Shown: positions 27,963-35,712 of the stretch, in pieces
Layout of the letters: each line of letters opens with the position of its first letter
Numbering within the stretch: position 1 is the stretch's first letter
Assembly: GCF_011682235.2 (NCBI RefSeq)
Contig: NZ_CP076718.1
Location: forward strand, 741,758 to 805,757
From: Rhodocaloribacter litoris
Lineage (GTDB): Bacteria > Bacteroidota > Rhodothermia > Rhodothermales > ISCAR-4553
DNA length: 64,000 nt
Reading direction: 5' to 3'
Program-made: the position numbers and the translations under genes
The notes under the pieces: model-generated
Databases searched by the model: none
The model's input: the letters and a program-made list of their open reading frames with translations, nothing else
Told to the model about the DNA's origin: nothing

Positions 27963-30900
27963 TCAGACCTCTGCCGAAAGCCGGGGGTTGGGGTTGGTGA
28001 CGCGCGCCAGGTACGAGGTACGCGGCTTGACGGCCAGCTCGGCCAGCAATTCGTAGCGGCGGTGGCTGGCCCGCGCCTGGTTCACCCGGCTGTTCGGATC
28101 GTTGAGGTCGCCGAAGGTGATGGCCTGCGCCGGGCATGCCTGCTGGCACGCCGTGAGCACCTCGCCGTCGCGGATGGGACGGTTCTCCAGGTTGGTCCGC
28201 TTGTTGGCCTCGCGGATGCGCTGGATGCAGTAGGAGCACTTCTCCATCACACCGCGCGAGCGCACCGTCACGTTCGGGTTCTGCGTCATCCGCACCTGCA
28301 CCGGCAGCGTCTTGGTCCAGTTGTAATAGTTGAACCGGCGCACCTTGTAGGGACAGTTGTTGGCGCAGTAGCGCGTGCCGATGCAGCGGTTGTAGATCAT
28401 CTGGTTGGTGCCGTCGGGCGAGTGCACCGTGGCCGCCACCGGGCAGACCGACTCGCACGGGGCGTTCTCGCAGTGCATGCACGGCACCGGCTGCATCACC
28501 ATGCGGGCCTCGTCCACGTTGTCGTCGTCGCTGACGAAGTAGCGGTCCAGGCGGATCCAGTGCATCTCGCGCCCGCGGGCCACCTCCTCCTTGCCGACGA
28601 CCTGAATGTTGTTCTCGGCCTGGCAGGCCACCACACAGGCGTTACAGCCGGTGCAGGCCTGCAGGTCGATGACCATCGCCCACTGGTTCTTGTAGTAGGG
28701 ATTGTCCTTGGCGGCCTCCTGACGGCTGGGATGGTTTTCCTCCCAGAGCGCCGGATAATCCTCCCACGGCTCCCGGATAGGCCTGGGTTCATCCTCCCGG
28801 ACGAACGCGGGGTTGGCGCGGTACTCCTCGAGCGTCGCCATGCGGAAGATGTTGCGGCGACGCACCTGCTCCATTTCCTCGGGCAGCGCGCCGTGGTCCT
28901 GCGTGGAGGCGACCATGTGCTCCCCGTCCGCCTTTTCGACCTGCACGCCGACGGCCACCTGCCGGGCCTGCGTCGTGCGCAGCGGGGCCACGTTGACGCC
29001 GACGCCCGTGGCCACGGCCCCGTGCCCGTAGACGTCGGTGTAGTCGTCCAGGTCGAAGAAGTTGGTCTTGCGCTCGGGCCGGTTCGAGCGGATCGTGCGG
29101 CCGTAGCCGAGCGTCAGGCCGATGGAGTTGTCCGCATAGCCGGGCTGCACCCACACGGGCGCCTCGATGCTGTTGCCGCCGGCGGTGATCCGGATGCGGT
29201 CTGCGAAATGCTTGCCGCCGACGAGGCGGGTACGCACCCCCAGGCGCTCGGCCGTGGCCGGGCTCATCACCGCCACGTTGTCCCACGTGACCTTCGTCGT
29301 GGGATCGGGCAGCTCCTGCATCCAGGCGTTGTTGGCGAAGCTGCCGTCGAGCACCTTCGGGTCGAGGCGGAAGACCACCTCGATGTCGTCCGCCCCGACG
29401 GCGGGCACCGCATAGCCCGCCGGAACCGCCGCTGCGGCCGTCACGGCGGCGTACCCGCTGCCCGGCAGGAAGCCGTCGTGCAGCACGCGCCGCCAGGCCG
29501 GCTCGAAATCGCCCGGAAGCAGCCCGCGCCACTGCTCGCGGACGAGGTCGTAGCCGGACTGGTCGAGGCCGGTGGCGAACGTGTTGAGGACCTCGAGGTC
29601 GGAGTGGGCGTCGTCGTAGAGGGGCGCGATGAGCGGCTGCACGACGGCCATCGTACCGTCGTAGGCCCGGCCGTCGCCCCACGCCTCCAGGTAGTGAGCG
29701 CGCGGCACGTGCCAGCGACAGGCCGCCGCCGTCTCGTCGACGTGCAGCCCGACGTGGATCGTCTCGGGAACGCGGGCGAGCGCACCGGCGAAGTCGAGGT
29801 CGGCCGGGGCGTCGTAGACGGGGTTGCACCCGAGAATCAGCAGGGCATCCACGTTGCCGGCCTGCATCTCCCCGACCAGCTCCTCGAAGGCCAGGTCGTC
29901 GGCCGGTGCCCCGGTGTCGAAGAGCTGCACGGCCCGTCCGAGGCTGCCCAGGGCGCTGTTGATGGCCGCGCACAGGGCATGCACCGCCGGCGGCTGCGTC
30001 TCACCGGCCAGGACGACGCCCTCCGCCCCCGCCTGCCGGAGATCCCGGGCCATCTCGACCACGTAGGGATGATCGGCGAAGGCAGCCCCGGCCGTTCCGA
30101 CGTCGAGGCCGAGACGGGCGGCCAGGGCTGCGGCCAAGGCCGGAATCTCGCTCGAGCGCAGGCGCAGGCGGTTGTCGGCCATGCCCCCGGTGATCGAATA
30201 ACCGCTCTCGACGACATAGAGACGGCTCATCTCCTCGCGCCCGTCCACCCGGCGTCCCGCGGCGAAGGAGCGGGTGTTGTGGAGCATGTCCCGGTCGGCC
30301 GGGCCGAGAAAGTCGGCGTCGAGGCTGACGATGGTGCGGGCGCGGGCGAAGTCGTAGCGGGCACGCACCGGGCGCCCGAAGGCCTGCTGCAGCCCGCGCG
30401 CCCCGGGATCCTCGTCGTAGGTCACCCAGAGGAGCCGGCCGTACGCACCGGCCAGGCGCTGCCGGAGCGCGGCCATCGTCATGGACGAGGAGGCCTCGGC
30501 CAGCACGGCCACCCGCTTCGAGCCGGCCCCGACCAGAAAGCGCTCACAGAAGTCGACGAAGGCCCGCCAGTTGCTCGGATCCCCGCCCCGCAGGACCTGC
30601 TGCGAGCGGTCGGGGTCGTAGAGGTTCAGGATGGAAGCCTGCTCGAAAACCCCCGTCGTCCCCCGGCTTTCCGGATGCTCGGGATTGCCCTCGATCTTCG
30701 TCGGGCGCCCGTCGTGGCTTTCGACGAGCAGGGGCCGGAGCACCCCGCGAAAGGGCATCGACGTGGCATACTGCATCGGAATGCCGGGGATCATCTCCTC
30801 CGGCTTGCGCGCGAACGGCATGATGTGCTGCACGGGACGACGGCACGCCGTCAGCCCGGCCAGCGCCATCGAGGCCCCCATGAGCTGGAGGAACTGCCGC

Positions 30901-31088
30901 CGGGAGGCGCCGGAGGGCAGCTCGCTCGCCCCCGGCATGAACTCGTGCTGCGCGATCCGCTCAAACTCCGGATCGCCGTGAAGATGGTCCAGGCTACGCC
31001 AGAACCGGGGCCGCGCCGGACGTGCAGACGCCCGCTGCTCCTGACGCGGCATCTCAGCATCGAGGATGGGAAGTTCGATCATGGGCAA
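27963..31088 (-). CDS. actB: Alternative complex III large Fe-S subunit ActB
   Basis: 1041 residues. A long N-terminal extension precedes a twin-arginine motif (SRRQFLQLMG, 62-71), indicating Tat export. The central part is a molybdopterin-oxidoreductase-like fold; in known ActB proteins this domain holds no molybdenum. The C-terminal ferredoxin-like part (from about residue 811) has four cysteine sets: CTGCNACVVAC, CMHCENAPCESVCP, CIGTRYCANNCP and CSYCIQRI with a later CQQACP. These should hold three 4Fe-4S and one 3Fe-4S clusters that carry electrons from ActC to ActA/ActE. Confidence 0.95.
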   Translation of the reverse strand: MPMIELPILDAEMPRQEQRASARPARPRFWRSLDHLHGDPEFERIAQHEFMPGASELPSGASRRQFLQLMGASMALAGLTACRRPVQHIMPFARKPEEMIPGIPMQYATSMPFRGVLRPLLVESHDGRPTKIEGNPEHPESRGTTGVFEQASILNLYDPDRSQQVLRGGDPSNWRAFVDFCERFLVGAGSKRVAVLAEASSSMTMAALRQRLAGAYGRLLWVTYDEDPGARGLQQAFGRPVRARYDFARARTIVSLDADFLGPADRDMLHNTRSFAAGRRVDGREEMSRLYVVESGYSITGGMADNRLRLRSSEIPALAAALAARLGLDVGTAGAAFADHPYVVEMARDLRQAGAEGVVLAGETQPPAVHALCAAINSALGSLGRAVQLFDTGAPADDLAFEELVGEMQAGNVDALLILGCNPVYDAPADLDFAGALARVPETIHVGLHVDETAAACRWHVPRAHYLEAWGDGRAYDGTMAVVQPLIAPLYDDAHSDLEVLNTFATGLDQSGYDLVREQWRGLLPGDFEPAWRRVLHDGFLPGSGYAAVTAAAAVPAGYAVPAVGADDIEVVFRLDPKVLDGSFANNAWMQELPDPTTKVTWDNVAVMSPATAERLGVRTRLVGGKHFADRIRITAGGNSIEAPVWVQPGYADNSIGLTLGYGRTIRSNRPERKTNFFDLDDYTDVYGHGAVATGVGVNVAPLRTTQARQVAVGVQVEKADGEHMVASTQDHGALPEEMEQVRRRNIFRMATLEEYRANPAFVREDEPRPIREPWEDYPALWEENHPSRQEAAKDNPYYKNQWAMVIDLQACTGCNACVVACQAENNIQVVGKEEVARGREMHWIRLDRYFVSDDDNVDEARMVMQPVPCMHCENAPCESVCPVAATVHSPDGTNQMIYNRCIGTRYCANNCPYKVRRFNYYNWTKTLPVQVRMTQNPNVTVRSRGVMEKCSYCIQRIREANKRTNLENRPIRDGEVLTACQQACPAQAITFGDLNDPNSRVNQARASHRRYELLAELAVKPRTSYLARVTNPNPRLSAEV

Positions 31089-31140
31089 AACGGAAAGGGC
31101 TTCAGGTCACAAGCGCCGCGTTTCAAGTCGATCCGAACAG

Positions 31141-31168
31141 GAAACCCGAAACGTGCAACCCGAAACTT
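31141..31168. repeat. Heptanucleotide tandem repeat between actA and actB
   Basis: Units GAAACCC, GAAACGT, GCAACCC and GAAACTT; the last base overlaps the actA stop codon. It is one of the most regular arrays in the window. Confidence 0.65.
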
Positions 31169-31815
31169 TAGTAGTGGCACGCAGAGCAATTCGTGGGGGG
31201 CTCGATGTGCTCGACCCGGATGCGCTCCATGTTGCGCTGGACGAAGTCGGCCGGCTGGACGTAGCCCATCGTGGTGATCTCGTCGTTGGGCCGGAGGTAA
31301 AGTTCCGGTTGCCGGTGGCACTCCAGGCACCACCCCATCGACAACGGCTCGGCCTGGAAGACGACCTCCATCTGATCGACCCGTCCATGACACGTCTCAC
31401 ACCCGACACCGTTGTTCACGTGCACGGCGTGGCTGAAGTTGGCATAGTCGGGCAGGTTGTGCACCTTCACCCAGGGAATCGGATCGCCGGTGGCCCAGCT
31501 CTCGCGCACGGGCAAAAGCTTCAGGGACTCGGTCCGGACCTGGCTATGGCAGTTCATGCACGTCTGCGTCGGCGGCACGTTCGAATGGTCGGCCACCTCC
31601 ACCCAGTTGTGGCAATACTGGCAGTCGATCCCCAGTTGCCCGGCATGCAGGCGGTGGCTGTAGGGCACGGGCTGCTCCGGCGCATAGCCCACGTCGGTAT
31701 ACTCCGGGGAGAAGTAATACCAGACGAAGAAGATCAGAAACACCCCGCCGAAGAGCGCCCCGGCCAGCGACAGGTGGGGCAAGGCGTTGGCTTTTTTCGG
31801 GAAAATCTGCGGCAT
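31168..31815 (-). CDS. actA: Alternative complex III pentahaem cytochrome c ActA
   Basis: 215 residues. One N-terminal TM anchor at about 15-35, then five CxxCH sites: C65-H69, C86-H90, C139-H143, C163-H167 and C210-H214. This count matches ActA of characterised complexes. First gene of a 12-gene minus-strand operon that ends at 17708. Confidence 0.95.
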   Translation of the reverse strand: MPQIFPKKANALPHLSLAGALFGGVFLIFFVWYYFSPEYTDVGYAPEQPVPYSHRLHAGQLGIDCQYCHNWVEVADHSNVPPTQTCMNCHSQVRTESLKLLPVRESWATGDPIPWVKVHNLPDYANFSHAVHVNNGVGCETCHGRVDQMEVVFQAEPLSMGWCLECHRQPELYLRPNDEITTMGYVQPADFVQRNMERIRVEHIEPPTNCSACHY

Positions 31816-31867
31816 ACGATCGCGTGGGAGAGCGACGTTGGACAGAGGCGAAAAGCACGGATGACGG

Positions 31868-31875
31868 CAAACCTA
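31868..31875 (-). promoter_or_regulatory. Candidate -7 element of the act operon promoter
   Basis: TAGGTTTG on the minus strand, a perfect match to the Bacteroidota TAnnTTTG element, about 53 bases before the actA ATG. A matching upstream -33 element is not obvious. Confidence 0.4.
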
Positions 31876-31920
31876 ACCATTTATCGGCGGTGAAGCGAGA
31901 GCATTAGGTTGAATTTAGCG

Positions 31921-31954
31921 AAAAAGGACCGTTTTCACCCCCTCTTGAAAACGG
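31921..31954 (-). terminator. Rho-independent terminator of purD
   Basis: A 9-bp perfect stem CCGTTTTCA / TGAAAACGG with an 8-base loop, followed on the minus strand by TCCTTTTT. It lies 51 bases after the purD stop codon and separates purD from the act operon promoter. Confidence 0.75.
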
Positions 31955-32005
31955 TTTAAAGCTAAGCAACACACGCCGCTTCACCCCGGCACGAGGCTCC
32001 GGGAC

Positions 32006-33298
32006 TTACCCCTGGCGCAGCCGCAGGAGTCCCTTCCGCCCGATGTCGCGCCGGTAGTATTTGCCTTCGAACCGGATCAGTCCGGCCCCCCGGTAGGCTT
32101 TCTCGAGTGCACCGGCGAGGTCGGGAGCCAGGGCGGTCACGGCCAGCACCCGCCCGCCGGCGGTGACCACGGCCCCGTCCTTCCGCCGCCGGGTGCCGGC
32201 GTGCAGGACAAGGACGTCGTCGAGGGCGCCGGCCTCGTCCAGGCCTTCGATGACGAAGCCCTTCTGATAGGTCCCCGGATAGCCCTGCGAGGCCAGCACC
32301 ACACAGGCGGCGGCGGCGGGACGCAGGGCCACGTTCACCTCCCGGAGCCGTCCCCGGGCCAGCCGGTCGAAGAGGACGGCCAGGTCGCCCGCCAGCAGCG
32401 GGATCACCACCTGCGCCTCCGGATCTCCGAGGCGACAGTTATACTCGACCACCTTCGGGCCGTCTTCGGTGATCATGAGCCCCACGTAGAGGATCCCCCG
32501 GTACGGGTGCCCTTCCGCCGCCATCCCCCGGAGCGTCGGCTCGACGATCTCCCGCCGCACCCGTGCCAGCACCGCCTCCGTGACGACGGGGGCCGGCGCG
32601 TAGGCCCCCATGCCGCCGGTGTTCGGCCCGGTATCACCTTCTCCGATCCGCTTGTGATCCTGCGCGGGTGCCAGCAGCACATAGTCGGTGCCATCGGTGA
32701 GGGCAAAGACGCTGGCCTCCTCCCCCTGCATGTATTCCTCGATGACCACCTCGTCGCCGGCCGCGCCGAAGCGTCCCTCGCGCAGCATCGCGTCGAGGGC
32801 GGCGCGGGCCTCCGGGCGCGTCGAGCACACCACCGCCCCCTTGCCGGCGGCCAGCCCGCTGGCCTTCACCACGACGGGCGCCCCCACGGCGTCCAGGTAA
32901 GCGACGGCCGCGTCGTAGTCCCGGGCGGTGAAGGTGCGATGCGCCGCCGTGGGGATGCCGTGCCGCTGCATGAAGGCCTTGGCGAACGCCTTGCTCCCTT
33001 CGAGCCGCGCCGCGGCGGCCGTCGGACCGACGACGGGCACCCCCGCCGCCTCCAACCGGTCGACGAGGCCGGCCACCAGCGGCTGTTCCGGCCCCACCAC
33101 CACCAGATCGACCCGGCGCTCCCGGGCCAGGGCCAGCAGGCCGTCGAGGTCGTCCGCTGCCACGGGTACGTTCTCCCCCAGCGTTTCCGTCCCCGCATTG
33201 CCGGGGGCGATGTACAGTTCGGGTCGCTCCGGGCTCTGCGCCAGGCCCCAGGCCAGGGCGTGCTCACGCCCGCCGCTTCCCACGATCAGGATGCGCAT
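32006..33298 (-). CDS. purD: Phosphoribosylamine-glycine ligase (GARS)
   Basis: 430 residues, normal length. It joins glycine to phosphoribosylamine using ATP in purine synthesis. MRILIVGSGGREHALAW at the N terminus and GPNTGGMGAY in the ATP-grasp domain are diagnostic, with GEEASVFAL earlier. Monocistronic as far as seen, ending at a clear terminator. Confidence 0.96.
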   Translation of the reverse strand: MRILIVGSGGREHALAWGLAQSPERPELYIAPGNAGTETLGENVPVAADDLDGLLALARERRVDLVVVGPEQPLVAGLVDRLEAAGVPVVGPTAAAARLEGSKAFAKAFMQRHGIPTAAHRTFTARDYDAAVAYLDAVGAPVVVKASGLAAGKGAVVCSTRPEARAALDAMLREGRFGAAGDEVVIEEYMQGEEASVFALTDGTDYVLLAPAQDHKRIGEGDTGPNTGGMGAYAPAPVVTEAVLARVRREIVEPTLRGMAAEGHPYRGILYVGLMITEDGPKVVEYNCRLGDPEAQVVIPLLAGDLAVLFDRLARGRLREVNVALRPAAAACVVLASQGYPGTYQKGFVIEGLDEAGALDDVLVLHAGTRRRKDGAVVTAGGRVLAVTALAPDLAGALEKAYRGAGLIRFEGKYYRRDIGRKGLLRLRQG

Positions 33299-33412
33299 GA
33301 ATCTGGTCTTTCGGGTTGAGGATGACTCCTCGCAGGTCGGAAGACCGCAGGTCTCATCCGGGTTTCACGAGCCGGGCCGGCTGGAGTTATCCGCTCACCC
33401 CCACCGTCCCCC

Positions 33413-33955
33413 TCACCGCTCGTAGAACGGGTTGGTCTCCGGCCGGGCTTCGCCACGGTAGATGGCACTGTAGTGAAGGTAATTCCGGGCAAAGGTGCGG
33501 ATCTGCTCGACCTCCTCGTCGGTCAGTTCACGCACGACGCGGGCCGGGCTGCCGAGCACGAGCGAACGCGGCGGGATCCGCGTCCCCTGCGTCACCAGCG
33601 CCCGCGCCCCGACGATGCTGTCGCGCCCGATGACGCAGTGATCGAGCAGGACGGCCCCCATGCCCACAAGCACATTGTCCTCGACGGTGCAACCGTGCAC
33701 GACGGCGCTGTGTCCCACGGTGACGCCCTCTCCGATGTCGGTCGGTGCCACGCCCTTCGTGACATGGACCACCGCGTTGTCCTGAATGTTCGACGCGGCG
33801 CCGATGCGGATCCAGTTGACGTCTCCCCGCACGGTGGCGTTGAACCACACACTGGCCCCCTTCCCCAGCGTCACATCGCCGATGACCTCGGCCGAGGGCG
33901 CGATGTAGTTGGTTTCATCATAAACCGGCGTGACCCCGAGAAAAGCACGCACCAT
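33413..33955 (-). CDS. Gamma-carbonic-anhydrase-like hexapeptide-repeat protein
   Basis: 180 residues. Left-handed beta-helix hexapeptide repeats run from about residue 20 to 140, with metal-ligand-type histidines in VVHVTKG and VGHSAVVHG. It belongs to the YrdA/PaaY/CaiE group, whose members bind zinc and sometimes hydrate CO2. GGAGG 8 bases upstream fixes the ATG at 33955 rather than one at 34018. Confidence 0.88.
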   Translation of the reverse strand: MVRAFLGVTPVYDETNYIAPSAEVIGDVTLGKGASVWFNATVRGDVNWIRIGAASNIQDNAVVHVTKGVAPTDIGEGVTVGHSAVVHGCTVEDNVLVGMGAVLLDHCVIGRDSIVGARALVTQGTRIPPRSLVLGSPARVVRELTDEEVEQIRTFARNYLHYSAIYRGEARPETNPFYER

Positions 33956-34152
33956 GACGACGACCTCCGGTTTTCCGGAAAAATTTCCGACAGGGTGCCA
34001 GAAGATACGGCTTTCCACAGGATGCGTGGCCCGGCCTTATGCCAATAAACCGCGAAACGGGCGGCACCCCGGCGGCGCTTCGTGTAACCAACCCGGCAGG
34101 TTGCCCGTTAAACGCATGCTCCCCTTCCCTTCACACCGTCTTCACCGGGGCC

Positions 34153-35346
34153 ATGAAACGCTGCTACGTCCTCCCGCTCGTCCTGCTGCTGCCGGTGCTG
34201 TCCCCGGCCCAGTCGATCCAGGATCGCCTCTACGGCACCGTCACCACCCGCGACGGTGAGGTCTTCGAAGGACTCATCCGGTGGGACAAAAACGAGGTGA
34301 GCTGGGTGGACCTGCTCGACGGCTCGAAGCGACTCACCGGAGATGAGCGACCGGACCGGTCCATCCGCATCTTCGGCATCCGGATCGACATGGGGAATGC
34401 CGACCAGGCACGCCAGTCGGGCCTCCGGTTCGGCCACCTTCGTTCCCTCGAAAACACCGGAAGCGACCGGGCGCTGCTCACACTCCGCTCGGGCAAAGAA
34501 GTGGAGTTGCGGGGCGGCTCCACCGACATCGGCCACGAAAACCGTGGCATCCTCGTCGAAGACGAGCGGGCCGGCCTCGTCGAACTCCGCTGGCGTGACC
34601 TGGAACGGGTCGACTTTGCCCCGACGCCCCGACGCCTCACCTCCCGCTTCGGCGAACGGCTCTACGGCACCCTCACCACCCGCAACGGCCTCACCTTCAC
34701 CGGCTACATCTGCTGGGACGTCGACGAGGTCCTAACCACCGACGAACTCGACGGCCGCGACGAGCACCGCCGGCGCCGCAGCATCCCCTTCGGGGACATC
34801 GCCGAGATTGCCCGCGAAAGCAGCCGCAGTGCCCGTGTGCGCCTCAAGAACGGCGAGGTGCTCGTCCTCGGCGGGACCAACGACGTCAACGACGACAACC
34901 GCGACATCCTGGTGCTCGACCCCGGCCTCGGCCAGGTGCGTATCCCCTGGAACGCCTTCGACCGCCTGCGCTTCGAATCACCCGGCCGGGGCATCACCTA
35001 CATGGACTTCCCGTCCACCGGCCCGCTCTACGGCACCCTCACCACCCGCAACGGCGACAAGTTCACCGGCTATATCCGGTGGGACGACGACGAGACCGAA
35101 ACCTGGGAGATGCTCAACGGCGAGGCGGACGACGTCGGCTTCGCCATCGAATTCGGCCTCATCCGCGAGATCGAACGCCGCTCCTCCCGCGCCGCCCGCG
35201 TCACCCTCCGCGACGGGCGCACTTTCGAACTGCGCGGCTCGAACGACGTCAACAGCGACAACAACGGCATCATCGTCCGCCTCGCCTCGGGCGACGTCAA
35301 GATCATCGACTGGCCCGACTTCAACCGGCTCGTGCTGGAGAAATGA
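34153..35346 (+). CDS. Secreted protein with three large internal repeats
   Basis: 397 residues with a signal peptide (about 1-20). Three repeats start near residues 25, 169 and 291. Each opens with LYGTxTTRxG and an xxFxGxIxWDxxE strand pair, followed by a second half-module (RVRLKNGEVLVLGGTNDV and equivalents) ending in a W-x-x-F/L-x-R-L/V turn. The pattern suggests three copies of a paired beta-barrel domain. No enzyme motif was seen and no named family recognised. Confidence 0.8.
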   Translation: MKRCYVLPLVLLLPVLSPAQSIQDRLYGTVTTRDGEVFEGLIRWDKNEVSWVDLLDGSKRLTGDERPDRSIRIFGIRIDMGNADQARQSGLRFGHLRSLENTGSDRALLTLRSGKEVELRGGSTDIGHENRGILVEDERAGLVELRWRDLERVDFAPTPRRLTSRFGERLYGTLTTRNGLTFTGYICWDVDEVLTTDELDGRDEHRRRRSIPFGDIAEIARESSRSARVRLKNGEVLVLGGTNDVNDDNRDILVLDPGLGQVRIPWNAFDRLRFESPGRGITYMDFPSTGPLYGTLTTRNGDKFTGYIRWDDDETETWEMLNGEADDVGFAIEFGLIREIERRSSRAARVTLRDGRTFELRGSNDVNSDNNGIIVRLASGDVKIIDWPDFNRLVLEK

Positions 35347-35386
35347 TCGGGATGAGGATGAGGCGCGGCAGATGGTATCACGGTAT

Positions 35387-35426
35387 AGCATTGGTCCATG
35401 CTATTGAGCATTGGTCCATGCTATTG
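35387..35426. repeat. Perfect 20-bp tandem duplication of a palindromic unit
   Basis: Positions 35387-35406 and 35407-35426 are identical. Each copy, with flanking base, contains TAGCAT and ATGCTA as inverted arms around TGGTCC. It lies 41 bases after the secreted-repeat gene and could act as its terminator. Confidence 0.7.
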
Positions 35427-35442
35427 AAGGCGTCATGGTGAA

Positions 35443-35712
35443 GAGCGATGTAGCCGCACCCTTCACGGGTGCGCACCTGGCGCCACAGAAGAGCCCGGGC
35501 TAAAGCCCGCGACTACACGTGGACCGTTATCTCCCTGACCTTTATGCATCCCCCCGGCGAGCCGTTTCAGTTATGGTGCAGAGCGATGTAGCCGCACCCT
35601 TCACGGGTGCGCTCCTCTGGCCGCCGGCGTGCCCGGGCTAAAGCCCGCGGCTACACGTGGACCGTTATCTCCCTGACCTTTATGCATCCCCCCCGGCGAG
35701 CCGTTTTAGTTC
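35443..35712. repeat. Duplicated REP-like palindromic unit that includes the mutS tail
   Basis: Two copies, 35443-35570 and 35581-35712, are offset by 138 bases. Each has two hairpins, GCACCC/GGGTGC and GGGCT/AGCCC, enclosed by outer arms GTAGCCGC and GCGGCTAC (perfect in copy 2, one mismatch in copy 1). Each ends with the last bases of mutS, so copy 1 carries a dead mutS tail. This fills most of the 333-base gap between the secreted-repeat gene and mutS; no gene is seen there. Confidence 0.8.
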
